Below are positions 1-11,321 of a stretch of DNA of 64,000 nucleotides, one piece after another (within the stretch, counting starts at the first letter, position 1; each line of letters begins with the position of its first letter). Source of the DNA: Argentina anserina (Eukaryota > Streptophyta > Magnoliopsida > Rosales > Rosaceae); NCBI RefSeq assembly GCF_933775445.1, contig NW_026089510.1, positions 17,470-81,469 on the forward strand. Direction: 5' to 3'. Both the position numbers and the translations under genes were made by a program. Below the pieces are notes generated by a model that made no database searches, was not told where the DNA came from, and saw only the letters and a program-made list of their open reading frames with translations.

Positions 1-3000
1 GAGTATCTTTCTGTAAGGCTTCTTATGCGAGTTTCTATTGTATTTGAGAGTTTTGCAAGTGTCGGAGTGTGTTTCTTTCAAACTGAGTATCTTTACATCG
101 TTTTCGTATCTTTACTATTCCAATTGTGTATCTTTTCATTTCTCGTTTGAGTATCTTTCTGTAAGGCTTCTGATGCGAGTTTCTATTGTATTTGAGAGTT
201 TTGCAAGTGTGGGAGTGTGTTTCTTTCAAACTGAGTATCTTTACATCGTTTGCGTAACTTTACTATTCCAATTGTGTATCTTTTCATTTCTCGTTTGAGT
301 CTCTTTCTGTAAGGCTTCTGATGCGAGTTTCTATTGTATTTGAGAGTTTTGCAAGTGTGGGAGTGTGTTTCTTTCAAACTGAGTATCTTTACATCGTTTG
401 CGTATCTTTACTATTCCAATTGTGTATCTTTTCATTTCCCGTTTGAGTATCTTTCTGTAAGGCTTTCTGATGCGAGTTTCTATTGAATTTGAGAGTTTTG
501 CAAGTGTGGGAGGTGTTTCTTTCAAACTGAGTATCTTTACATCGTTTGCGTATCTTTACTATTCCAATTGTGTATCTTTACATCGTTTGCGTATCTTTAC
601 TATTCCAATTGTGTATCTTTTCATTTCTCGTTTGAGTCTCTTTCTGTAAGGCTTCTGATGCGAGTTTCTATTGTATTTGAGAGTTTTGCAAGTGTGGGAG
701 TGTGTTTCTTTCAAACTGAGTATCTTTACATCGTTTGCGTATCTTTACTATTCCAATTGTGTATCTTTACATCGTTTGCGTATCTTTACTATTCCAATTG
801 TGTATCTTTTTATTTCTCGTTTGAGTATCTTTCTGTAAGGCTTCTTATGCGAGTTTCTATTGTATTTGAGAGTTTTGCAAGTGTGGGAGTGTGTTTCTTT
901 CAAACTGAGTATCTTTACATCGTTTGCGTATCTTTACTATTCCAATTGTGTATCTTTTCATTTCTCGTTTCAGTATCTTTCTGTAAGGCTTTCTGATGCG
1001 AGTTTCTATTGAATTTGAGAGTTTTGCAAGTGTGGGAGTGTGTTTCTTTCAAACTGAGTATCTTTACATCGTTTGCGTATCTTTACTATTCCAATTATGT
1101 ATCTTTACATCGTTTGCGTATCTTTACTATTCCAATTGTGTATCTTTTCATTTCTCGTTTGAGTCTCTTTCTGTAAGGCTTCTGATGCGAGTTTCTATTG
1201 TATTTGAGAGTTTTGCAAGTGTGGGAGTGTGTTTCTTTCAAACTGAGTATCTTTACATCGTTTGCGTATCTTTACTATTCCAATTGTGTATCTTTACATC
1301 GTTTGCGTATCTTTACTATTCCAATTGTCTATCTTTTCATTTCTCGTTTGAGTCTCTTTCTGTTAGGCTTCTGATGCGAGTTTCTATTGTATTTGAGAGT
1401 TTTGCAAGTGTGGGAGTGTGTTTCTTTCAAACTGAGTATCTTTACATCGTTTGCGTATCTTTACTATTCCAATTGTGTATCTTTACATCGTTTTCGTATC
1501 TTTACTATTCCAATTGTGTATCTTTTCATTTCTCGTTTGAGTATCTTTCTGTAAGGCTTCTTATGCGAGTTTCTATTATATTTGAGAGTTTTGCAAGTGT
1601 CGGAGTGTGTTTCTTTCAAACTGAGTATCTTTACATCGTTTGCGTATCTTTACTATTCCAATTGTGTATCTTTTCATTTCTCGTTTGAGTATCTTTCTGT
1701 AAGGCTTCTTATGCGAGTTTCTATTGTATTTGAGAGTTTTGCAAGTGTCGGAGTGTGTTTCTTTCAAACTGAGTATCTTTACATCGTTTGCGTATCTTTA
1801 CTATTCCAATTGTGTATCTTTTCATTTCTCGTTTGAGTATCTTTCGGTAAGGCTTTCTGATGCGAGTTTCTATTGAATTTGAGAGTTTTGCAAGTGTGGG
1901 AGTGTGTTTCTTTCAAACTGAGTATCTTTACATCGTTTGCGTATCTTTACTATTCCAATTGTGTATCTTTACATCGTTTGCGTATCTTTACTATTCCAAT
2001 TGTGTATGTTTTCATTTCTCGTTTGAGTCTCTTTCTGTAAGGCTTCTGATGCGAGTTTCTATTGTATTTGAGAGTTTTGCAAGTGTGGGTGTGTGTTTCT
2101 TTCAAACTGAGTATCTTTACATCGTTTGCGTATCTTTACTATTCCAATTGTGTATCTTTACATCGTTTGCGTATCTTTACTATTCCAATTGTGTATATTT
2201 TTATTTCTCGTTTGAGTATCTTTCTGCAAGGCTTCTTATGCGAGTTTCTATTGTATTTGAGAGTTTTGCAAGTGTCGGAGTGTGTTTCTTTCAAACTGAG
2301 TATCTTTACATCGTTTTCGTATCTTTACTATTCCAATTGTGTATCTTTTCATTTCTCGTTTGAGTATCTTTCTGTAAGGCTTCTGATGCGAGTTTCTATT
2401 GTATTTGAGAGTTTTGCAAGTGTGGGAGTGTGTTTCTTTCAAATTGAGTATCTTTACATCGTTTGCGTAACTTTACTATTCCAATTGTGTATCTTTTCAT
2501 TTCTCGTTTGAGTCTCTTTCTGTAAGGCTTCTGATGCGAGTTTCTATTGTATTTGAGAGTTTTGCAAGTGTGGGAGTGTGTTTCTTTCAAACTGAGTATC
2601 TTTAAATCGTTTGCGTATCTTTACTATTCCAATTGTGTATCTTTTCATTTCCCGTTTGAGTATCTTTCTGTAAGGCTTTCTGATGCGAGTTTCTATTGAA
2701 TTTGAGAGTTTTGCAAGTGTGGGAGGTGTTTCTTTCAAACTGAGTATCTTTACATCGTTTGCGTATCTTTACTATTCCAATTGTGTATCTTTACATCGTT
2801 TGCGTATCTTTACTATTCCAATTGTGTATCTTTTCATTTCTCGTTTGAGTATCTTTCTGTAAGGCTTCTGATGCGAGTTTCTATTGTATTTGAGAGTTTT
2901 GCAAGTGTGGGAGTGTGTTTCTTTCAAACTGAGTATCTTTACATCGTTTGCGTATCTTTACTATTCCAATTGTGTATCTTTACAACGTTTGCGTATCTTT

Positions 3001-5524
3001 ACTATTCCAATTGTGTATCTTTTTATTTCTCGTTTGAGTATCTTTCTGTAAGGCTTCTTATGCGAGTTTCTATTGTATTTGAGAGTTTTGCAAGTGTGGG
3101 AGTGTGTTTCTTTCAAACTGAGTATCTTTACATCGTTTGCGTATCTTTACTATTCCAATTGTGTATCTTTTCATTTCTCGTTTCAGTATCTTTCTGTAAG
3201 GCTTTCTGATGCGAGTTTCTATTGAATTTGAGAGTTTTGCAAGTGTGGGAGTGTGTTTCTTTCAAACTGAGTATCTTTACATCGTTTGCGTATCTTTACT
3301 ATTCCAATTGTGTATCTTTACATCGTTTGCGTATCTTTACTATTCCAATTGTGTATCTTTTCATTTCTCGTTTGAGTCTCTTTCTGTAAGGCTTCTGATG
3401 CGAGTTTCTATTGTATTTGAGAGTTTTGCAAGTGTGGGAGTGTGTTTCTTTCAAACTGAGTATCTTTACATCGTTTGCGTATCTTTACTATTCCAATTGT
3501 GTATCTTTACATCGTTTGCGTATCTTTACTATTCCAATTGTCTCTCTTTTCATTTCTCGTTTGAGTCTCTTTCTGTTAGGCTTCTGATGCGAGTTTCTAT
3601 TGTATTTGAGAGTTTTGCAAGTGTGGGAGTGTGTTTCTTTCAAACTGAGTATCTTTACATCGTTTGCGTATCTTTACTATTCCAATTGTGTATCTTTACA
3701 TCGTTTTCGTATCTTTACTATTCCAATTGTGTATCTTTTCATTTCTCGTTTGAGTATCTTTCTGTAAGGCTTCTTATGCGAGTTTCTATTATATTTGAGA
3801 GTTTTGCAAGTGTCGGAGTGTGTTTCTTTCAAACTGAGTATCTTTACATCGTTTGCGTATCTTTACTATTCCAATTGTGTATCTTTTCATTTCTCGTTTG
3901 AGTATCTTTCTGTAAGGCTTCTTATGCGAGTTTCTATTGTATTTGAGAGTTTTGCAAGTGTCGGAGTGTGTTTCTTTCAAACTGAGTATCTTTACATCGT
4001 TTGCATATCTTTACTATTCCAATTGTGTATCTTTTCATTTCTCGTTTGAGTATCTTTCGGTAAGGCTTTCTGATGCGAGTTTCTATTGAATTTGAGAGTT
4101 TTGCAAGTGTGGGAGTGTGTTTCTTTCAAACTGAGTATCTTTACATCGTTTGCGTATCTTTACTATTCCAATTGTGTATCTTTACATCGTTTGCGTATCT
4201 TTACTATTCCAATTGTGTATGTTTTCATTTCTCGTTTGAGTCTCTTTCTGTAAGGCTTCTGATGCGAGTTTCTATTGTATTTGAGAGTTTTGCAAGTGTG
4301 GGAGTGTGTTTCTTTCAAACTGAGTATCTTTACATCGTTTGCGTATCTTTACTATTCCAATTGTGTATCTTTACATCGTTTGCGTATCTTTACTATTCCA
4401 ATTGTGTATATTTTTATTTCTCGTTTGAGTATCTTTCTGCAAGGCTTCTTATGCGAGTTTCTATTGTATTTGAGAGTTTTGCAAGTGTCGGAGTGTGTTT
4501 CTTTCAAACTGAGTATCTTTACATCGTTTTCGTATCTTTACTATTCCAATTGTGTATCTTTTCATTTCTCGTTTGAGTATCTTTCTGTAAGGCTTCTGAT
4601 GCGAGTTTCTATTGTATTTGAGAGTTTTGCAAGTGTGGGAGTGTGTTTCTTTCAAATTGAGTATCTTTACATCGTTTGCGTAACTTTACTATTCCAATTG
4701 TGTATCTTTTCATTTCTCGTTTGAGTCTCTTTCTGTAAGGCTTCTGATGCGAGTTTCTATTGTATTTGAGAGTTTTGCAAGTGTGGGAGTGTGTTTCTTT
4801 CAAACTGAGTATCTTTACATCGTTTGCGTATCTTTACTATTCCAATTGTGTATCTTTTCATTTCCCGTTTGAGTATCTTTCTGTAAGGCTTTCTGATGCG
4901 AGTTTCTATTGAATTTGAGAGTTTTGCAAGTGTGGGAGGTGTTTCTTTCAAACTGAGTATCTTTACATCGTTTGCGTATCTTTACTATTCCAATTGTGTA
5001 TCTTTACATCGTTTGCGTATCTTTACTATTCCAATTGTGTATCTTTTCATTTCTCGTTTGAGTCTCTTTCTGTAAGGCTTCTGATGCGAGTTTCTATTGT
5101 ATTTGAGAGTTTTGCAAGTGTGGGAGTGTGTTTCTTTCAAACTGAGTATCTTTACATCGTTTGCGTATCTTTACTATTCCAATTGTGTATCTTTACATCG
5201 TTTGCGTATCTTTACTATTCCAATTGTGTATCTTTTTATTTCTCGTTTGAGTATCTTTCTGTAAGGCTTCTTATGCGAGTTTCTATTGTATTTGAGAGAT
5301 TTGCAAGTGTGGGAGTGTGTTTCTTTCAAACTGAGTATCTTTACATCGTTTGCGTATCTTTACTATTCCAATTGTGTATCTTTTCATTTCTCGTTTCAGT
5401 ATCTTTCTGTAAGGCTTTCTGATGCGAGTTTCTATTGAATTTGAGAGTTTTGCAAGTGTGGGAGTGTGTTTCTTTCAAACTGAGTATCTTTACATCGTTT
5501 GCGTATCTTTACTATTCCAATTGT
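1..5524 (+). repeat. Higher-order repeat A: 2213 bp, 13 monomers, about 2.5 copies
   Basis: Copies begin at 1, 2214 and 4427. The monomer lengths within a copy are 148,148,148,189,189,148,190,189,189,148,148,190,189, which sum to 2213. Copy 3 follows the pattern through its sixth monomer and then breaks in the seventh (5397), which has one 41-bp unit instead of two. Shared private variants confirm the register: GGGAGGTGTTTC (one base lost) in monomer 4 of all three copies, CGTAACTTTAC in monomer 2, and CAGTATC opening monomer 7. Copies differ at only a handful of single bases, for example TTTAAATCG near 2602, ACAACG near 2983 and TTATGTATC near 1098. Confidence 0.95.
531..612 (+). repeat. 41-bp direct tandem duplication inside the long monomers (example)
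   Basis: Units at 531-571 and 572-612 each begin GTATCTTTACATCGTTTGCG and end CTATTCCAATTGT. Each is the sum of the 19-bp and 22-bp blocks. The same duplication distinguishes every 189/190-bp monomer from the 148/149-bp ones across the window. The two units are usually identical. In some monomers the second carries ACATTG (for example 18450, 22935, 25609) or CGTTTTCG (for example 19125, 23610, 26284), which shows that the units mutate and spread independently. Confidence 0.95.
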
Positions 5525-6517
5525 GTATCTTTTCATTTCTCGTTTGAGTCTCTTTCTGTAAGGCTTCTGATGCGAGTTTCTATTGTATTTGAGAGTTTTG
5601 CAAGTGTGGGAGTGTGTTTCTTTCAAACTGAGTATCTTTACATCGTTTGCGTATCTTTACTATTCCAATTGTGTATCTTTTCATTTCTCGTTTGAGTATC
5701 TTTCTGTAAGGCTTCTTATGCGAGTTTCTATTGTATTTGAGAGTTTTGCAAGTGTGGGAGTGTGTTTCTTTCAAACTGAGTATCTTTACATCGTTTGCGT
5801 ATCTTTACTATTCCAATTGTGTATCTTTTCATTTCTCGTTTGAGTATCTTTCTGTAATGCTTTCTGATGCGAGTTTCTATTGAATTTGAGAGTTTTGCAA
5901 GTGTGGGAGTGTGTTTCTTTCAAACTGAGTATCTTTACATCGTTTGCGTATCTTTACTATTCCAATTGTGTATCTTTACATCGTTTGCGTATCTTTACTA
6001 TTCCAATTGTGTATCTTTTCATTTCTCGTTTGAGTCTCTTTCTGTAAGGCTTCTGATGCGAGGTTCTATTGCATTTGAGAGTTTTGCAAGTGTGGGAGTG
6101 TGTTTCTTTCAAACTGAGTATCTTTACATCGTTTGCGTATCTATACTATTCCAATTGTGTATCTTTTCATTTCTCGTTTGAGTATCTTTCTGTAAGGCTT
6201 TCTGATGCGAGTATCTATTGAATTTGAGAGTTTTGCAAGTGTGGGAGTGTGTTTCTTTCAAACTGAGTATCTTTACATCGTTTGCGTATCTTTACTATTC
6301 CAATTGTGTATCTTTACATCGTTTGCGTATCTTTACTATTCCAATTGTGTATATTTTCATTTCTCGTTTGAGTCTCTTTCTGTAAGGCTTCTGATGCGAG
6401 TTTCTATTGTATTTGAGAGTTTTGCAAGTGTGGGAGTGTGTTTCTTTCAAACTGAGTATCTTTACATCGTTTGCGTATCTTTACTATTCCAATTGTGTAT
6501 CTTTTCATTTCTCGTTT
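5525..6517 (+). repeat. Irregular monomers between repeat blocks A and B
   Basis: Monomers start at 5546, 5694, 5842, 6032, 6180 and 6370, with lengths 148,148,190,148,190,148. A short 338-bp (190+148) alternation is visible from 5842 to 6517. Odd single changes include GTAATGC at about 5856, GCGAGGTTCTATTGCATT near 6060 and ATCTATACT near 6141. No gene or non-satellite sequence is present. The GTAATGC variant reappears at monomers 47273 and 53470, so this stretch is related to those distant ones. Confidence 0.9.
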
Positions 6518-6688
6518 GAGTATCTTTCTGTAAGGCTTTCTGATGCGAGCTTCTATTGAATTTGAGAGTTTTGCAAGTGTGGGAGTGTGTTTCTTTCAAA
6601 CTGAGTATCTTTACATCGTTTGCGTATCTTTACTATTCCAATTGTGTATCTTTACTATTCCAATTGTGTATCTTTTCATTTCTCGTTT
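6518..6688 (+). repeat. 171-bp monomer with a 22-bp tandem duplication
   Basis: Extra-T class monomer in which only the 22-bp block GTATCTTTACTATTCCAATT+GT is duplicated (6624-6645 and 6646-6667), giving 149+22=171 bp. The same form occurs only at 7782 and 8101, so it is private to the 1583-bp repeat block. It shows that exchange can occur between 22-bp blocks as well as between the 41-bp units. The match to the 171 bp length of primate alpha satellite is a coincidence of arithmetic; the sequences are unrelated by eye. Confidence 0.92.
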
Positions 6689-6877
6689 GAGTCTCTTTCT
6701 GTAAGGCTTCTGATGCGAGTTTCTATTGTATTTGAGAGTTTTGCAAGTGTGGGAGTGTGTTTCTTTCAAACTGAGTATCTTTACATCGTTTGCGTATCTT
6801 TACTATTCCAATTGTGTATCTTTACATCGTTTGCGTATCTTTACTATTCCAATTGTGTATCTTTTCATTTCTCGTTT
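6689..6877 (+). repeat. Representative 189-bp monomer (long class)
   Basis: Identical in plan to the 148-bp monomer but with the 41-bp GTATCTTT-ACATCG...ACTATTCC unit present twice (148+41=189). Long monomers usually begin GAGTCTC rather than GAGTATC, so the third octamer position is often mutated to GTCTCTTT. Because 189 is 63 codons, consecutive copies stay in frame. That explains the long artificial reading frames seen where this class runs in series (6689-7633 and 8272-9216). Confidence 0.93.
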
Positions 6878-9364
6878 GAGTCTCTTTCTGTAAGGCTTCT
6901 GATGCGAGTTTCTATTGTATTTGAGAGTTTTGCAAGTGTGGGAGTGTGTTTCTTTCAAACTGAGTATCTTTACATCGTTTGCGTATCTTTACTATTCCAA
7001 TTGTGTATCTTTACATCGTTTGCGTATCTTTACTATTCCAATTGTGTATCTTTTCATTTCTCGTTTGAGTCTCTTTCTGTAAGGCTTCTGATGCGAGTTT
7101 CTATTGTATTTGAGAGTTTTGCAAGTGTGGGAGTGTGTTTCTTTCAAACTGAGTATCTTTACATCGTTTGCGTATCTTTACTATTCCAATTGTGTATCTT
7201 TACATCGTTTGTGTATCTTTACTATTCCAATTGTGTATCTTTTCATTTCTCGTTTGAGTCTCTTTCTGTAAGGCTTCTGATGCGAGTTTCTATTGTATTT
7301 GAGAGTTTTGCAAGTGTGGGAGTGTGTTTCTTTCAAACTGAGTATCTTTACATCGTTTGCGTATCTTTACTATTCCAATTGTGTATCTTTACATTGTTTG
7401 CGTATCTTTACTATTCCAATTGTGTATCTTTTCATTTCTCGTTTAAGTCTCTTTCTGTAAGGCTTCTGATGCGAGTTTCTATTGTATTTGAGAGTTTTGC
7501 AAGTGTGGGAGTGTGTTTCTTTCAAACTGAGTATCTTTACATCGTTTGCGTATCTTTACTATTCCAATTGTGTATCTTTACATTGTTTGCGTATCTTTAC
7601 TATTCCAATTGTGTATCTTTTCATTTCTCGTTTGAGTCTCTTTCTGTAAGGCTTCTGATGCGAGTTTCTATTGTATTTGAGAGTTTTGCAAGTGTGGGAG
7701 TGTGTTTCTTTCAAACTGAGTATCTTTACATCGTTTGCGTATCTTTACTATTCCAATTGTGTATCTTTTCATTTCTCGTTTGAGTATCTTTCTGTAAGGC
7801 TTTCTGATGCGAGTTTCTATTGAATTTGAGAGTTTTGCAAGTGTGGGAGTGTGTTTCTTTCAAACTGAGTATCTTTACATCGTTTGCGTATCTTTACTAT
7901 TCCAATTGTGTATCTTTACTATTCCAATTGTGTATCTTTTCATTTCTCGTTTGAGTCTCTTTCTGTAAGGCTTCTTATGCGAGTTTCTATTGTATTTGAG
8001 AGTTTTGCAAGTGTCGGAGTGTGTTTCTTTCAAACTGAGTATCTTTACATCGTTTGCGTATCTTTACTATTCCAATTGTGTATCTTTTCATTTCTCGTTT
8101 GAGTATCTTTCTGTAAGGCTTTCTGATGCGAGTTTCTATTGAATTTGAGAGTTTTGCAAGTGTGGGAGTGTGTTTCTTTCAAACTGAGTATCTTTACATC
8201 GTTTGCGTATCTTTACTATTCCAATTGTGTATCTTTACTATTCCAATTGTGTATCTTTTCATTTCTCGTTTGAGTCTCTTTCTGTAAGGCTTCTGATGCG
8301 AGTTTCTATTGTATTTGAGAGTTTTGCAAGTGTGGGAGTGTGTTTCTTTCAAACTGAGTATCTTTACATCGTTTGCGTATCTTTACTATTCCAATTGTGT
8401 ATCTTTACATCGTTTGCGTATCTTTACTATTCCAATTGTGTATCTTTTCATTTCTCGTTTGAGTCTCTTTCTGTAAGGCTTCTGATGCGAGTTTCTATTG
8501 AATTTGAGAGTTTTGCAAGTGTGGGAGTGTGTTTCTTTCAAACTGAGTATCTTTACATCGTTTGCGTATCTTTACTATTCCAATTGTGTATCTTTACATC
8601 GTTTGCGTATCTTTACTATTCCAATTGTGTATCTTTTCATTTCTCGTTTGAGTCTCTTTCTGTAAGGCTTCTGATGCGAGTTTCTATTGTATTTGAGAGT
8701 TTTGCAAGTGTGGGAGTGTGTTTCTTTCAAACTGAGTATCTTTACATCGTTTGCGTATCTTTACTATTCCAATTGTGTATCTTTACATCGTTTGTGTATC
8801 TTTACTATTCCAATTGTGTATCTTTTCATTTCTCGTTTGAGTCTCTTTCTGTAAGGCTTCTGATGCGAGTTTCTATTGTATTTGAGAGTTTTGCAAGTGT
8901 GGGAGTGTGTTTCTTTCAAACTGAGTATCTTTACATCGTTTGCGTATCTTTACTATTCCAATTGTGTATCTTTACATTGTTTGCGTATCTTTACTATTCC
9001 AATTGTGTATCTTTTCATTTCTCGTTTAAGTCTCTTTCTGTAAGGCTTCTGATGCGAGTTTCTATTGTATTTGAGAGTTTTGCAAGTGTGGGAGTGTGTT
9101 TCTTTCAAACTGAGTATCTTTACATCGTTTGCGTATCTTTACTATTCCAATTGTGTATCTTTACATTGTTTGCGTATCTTTACTATTCCAATTGTGTATC
9201 TTTTCATTTCTCGTTTGAGTCTCTTTCTGTAAGGCTTCTGATGCGAGTTTCTATTGTATTTGAGAGTTTTGCAAGTGTGGGAGTGTGTTTCTTTCAAACT
9301 GAGTATCTTTACATCGTTTGCGTATCTTTACTATTCCAATTGTGTATCTTTTCATTTCTCGTTT

Positions 9365-9554
9365 GAGTATCTTTCTGTAAGGCTTTCTGATGCGAGTTTC
9401 TATTGAATTTGAGAGTTTTGCAAGTGTGGGAGTGTGTTTCTTTCAAACTGAGTATCTTTACATCGTTTGCGTATCTTTACTATTCCAATTGTGTATCTTT
9501 ACATCGTTTGCGTATCTTTACTATTCCAATTGTGTATCTTTTTATTTCTCGTTT
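9365..9554 (+). repeat. Representative 190-bp monomer (extra-T / GAATTT class)
   Basis: This class carries two linked changes about 20 bp apart: an extra T giving GGCTTTCTGATG in place of GGCTTCTGATG, and ATTGAATTTGAG in place of ATTGTATTTGAG. The two changes occur together in essentially every copy I inspected, so the class descends from one founder. It nearly always has two 41-bp units (190 bp). Exceptions with one unit (149 bp) start at 5397, 12968, 17058, 30308 and 59441. Three-unit forms (231 bp) are listed separately. These monomers recur every two to five monomers and usually follow a 148-bp monomer, so they punctuate the array. Confidence 0.9.
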
Positions 9555-10794
9555 GAGTATCTTTCTGTAAGGCTTCTTATGCGAGTTTCTATTGTATTTG
9601 AGAGTTTTGCAAGTGTCGGAGTGTGTTTCTTTCAAACTGAGTATCTTTACATCGTTTTCGTATCTTTACTATTCCAATTGTGTATCTTTTCATTTCTCGT
9701 TTGAGTATCTTTCTGTAAGGCTTCTGATGCGAGTTTCTATTGTATTTGAGAGTTTTGCAAGTGTGGGAGTGTGTTTCTTTCAAACTGAGTATCTTTACAT
9801 CGTTTGCGTATCTTTACTATTCCAATTGTGTATCTTTACATCGTTTGCGTATCTTTACTATTCCAATTGTGTATCTTTTCATTTCTCGTTTGAGTCTCTT
9901 TCTGTAAGGCTTCTGATGCGAGTTCTATTGTATTTGAGAGTTTTGCAAGTGTGGGAGTGTGTTTCTTTCAAACTGAGTATCTTTACATCGTTTGCGTATC
10001 TTTACTATTCCAATTGTGTATCTTTACATCGTTTGCGTATCTTTACTATTCCAATTGTGTATCTTTTCATTTCTCGTTTCAGTATCTTTCTGTAAGGCTT
10101 TCTGATGCGAGTTTCTATTGAATTTGAGAGTTTTGCAAGTGTGGGAGTGTGTTTCTTTCAAACTGAGTATCTTTACATCGTTTGCGTATCTTTACTATTC
10201 CAATTGTGTATCTTTACATCGTTTGCGTATCTTTACTATTCCAATTGTGTATCTTTTTATTTCTCGTTTGAGTATCTTTCTGTAAGGCTTCTTATGCGAG
10301 TTTCTATTGTATTTGAGAGTTTTGCAAGTGTCGGAGTGTGTTTCTTTCAAACTGAGTATCTTTACATCGTTTTCGTATCTTTACTATTCCAATTGTGTAT
10401 CTTTTCATTTCTCGTTTGAGTATCTTTCTGTAAGGCTTCTGATGCGAGTTTCTATTGTATTTGAGAGTTTTGCAAGTGTGGGAGTGTGTTTCTTTCAAAC
10501 TGAGTATCTTTACATCGTTTGCGTATCTTTACTATTCCAATTGTGTATCTTTACATCGTTTGCGTATCTTTACTATTCCAATTGTGTATCTTTTCATTTC
10601 TCGTTTGAGTCTCTTTCTGTAAGGCTTCTGATGCGAGTTCTATTGTATTTGAGAGTTTTGCAAGTGTGGGAGTGTGTTTCTTTCAAACTGAGTATCTTTA
10701 CATCGTTTGCGTATCTTTACTATTCCAATTGTGTATCTTTACATCGTTTGCGTATCTTTACTATTCCAATTGTGTATCTTTTCATTTCTCGTTT
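9365..10794 (+). repeat. Higher-order repeat C: 715 bp, 4 monomers, two copies
   Basis: Copies run 9365-10079 and 10080-10794, each with monomers of 190,148,189 and 188 bp. The 188-bp member (9892 and 10607) has lost one T, reading GCGAGTTCTATT. The same deletion is found again at 14697. The copies look identical apart from the first base (GAGTAT against CAGTAT). The second copy overlaps the start of the 4090-bp repeat: 10270 corresponds to 14360. Confidence 0.94.
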
Positions 10795-11321
10795 CAGTAT
10801 CTTTCTGTAAGGCTTTCTGATGCGAGTTTCTATTGAATTTGAGAGTTTTGCAAGTGTGGGAGTGTGTTTCATTCAAACTGAGTATCTTTACATCGTTTGC
10901 GTATCTTTACTATTCCAATTGTGTATCTTTACATCGTTTGCGTATCTTTACTATTCCAATTGTGTATCTTTTCATTTCTCGTTTGAGTCTCTTTCTGTAA
11001 GGCTTCTGATGCGAGTTTCTATTGTATTTGAGAGTTTTGCAAGTGTGGGAGTGTGTTTCTTTCAAACTGAGTATCTTTACATCGTTTGCGTATCTTTACT
11101 ATTCCAATTGTGTATCTTTATATCGTTTGCGTATCTTTACTATTCCAATTGTGTATCTTTTCATTTCTCGTTTGAGTCTCTTTCTGTAAGGCTTCTGATG
11201 CGAGTTTCTATTGTATTTGAGAGTTTTGCAAGTGTGGGAGTGTGTTTCTTTCAAACTGAGTATCTTTACATCGTTTGCGTATCTTTACTATTCCAATTGT
11301 GTATCTTTTCATTTCTCGTTT

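Larger units (their letters stand above)
6518..9364 (+). repeat. Higher-order repeat B: 1583 bp, 1.8 copies
   Basis: Copy 1 runs 6518-8100 with lengths 171,189,189,189,189,189,148,171,148. Copy 2 starts at 8101 and repeats the first seven monomers up to 9364. Both contain the same series of second-unit variants: GTTTGTGTATC in one monomer, then ACATTG in the next two, one of which starts CGTTTAAGTCTC. One visible difference is GAATTT at about 8500 in copy 2, in a monomer that lacks the extra T. Five consecutive 189-bp monomers in each copy give the longest stop-free stretches of the window (about 1.16 kb). Confidence 0.94.

Noticed and set aside
331..525. 64-codon reading frame on the - strand repeated about a hundred times, Lys/Arg rich, with Cys and His residues resembling a zinc-finger linker
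   Set aside because: It overlaps its own next copy in another frame because 148 is not a multiple of three. The Cys/His spacing does not fit a C2H2 finger, and it changes only with the satellite. It is a shadow of the repeat.
6620..7783. 387-codon reading frame on the + strand, and the equivalent at 8203-9366
   Set aside because: It is a perfect read-through of 189-bp satellite monomers (63 codons each). It starts inside a repeat, has no gene-like context, and similar shorter frames occur in every block. It is explained entirely by repeat length and low stop density.
6518..8271. Relation of the 171-bp monomers to primate alpha satellite
   Set aside because: Only the length agrees. The sequence differs throughout and the 171 bp results from 149+22.
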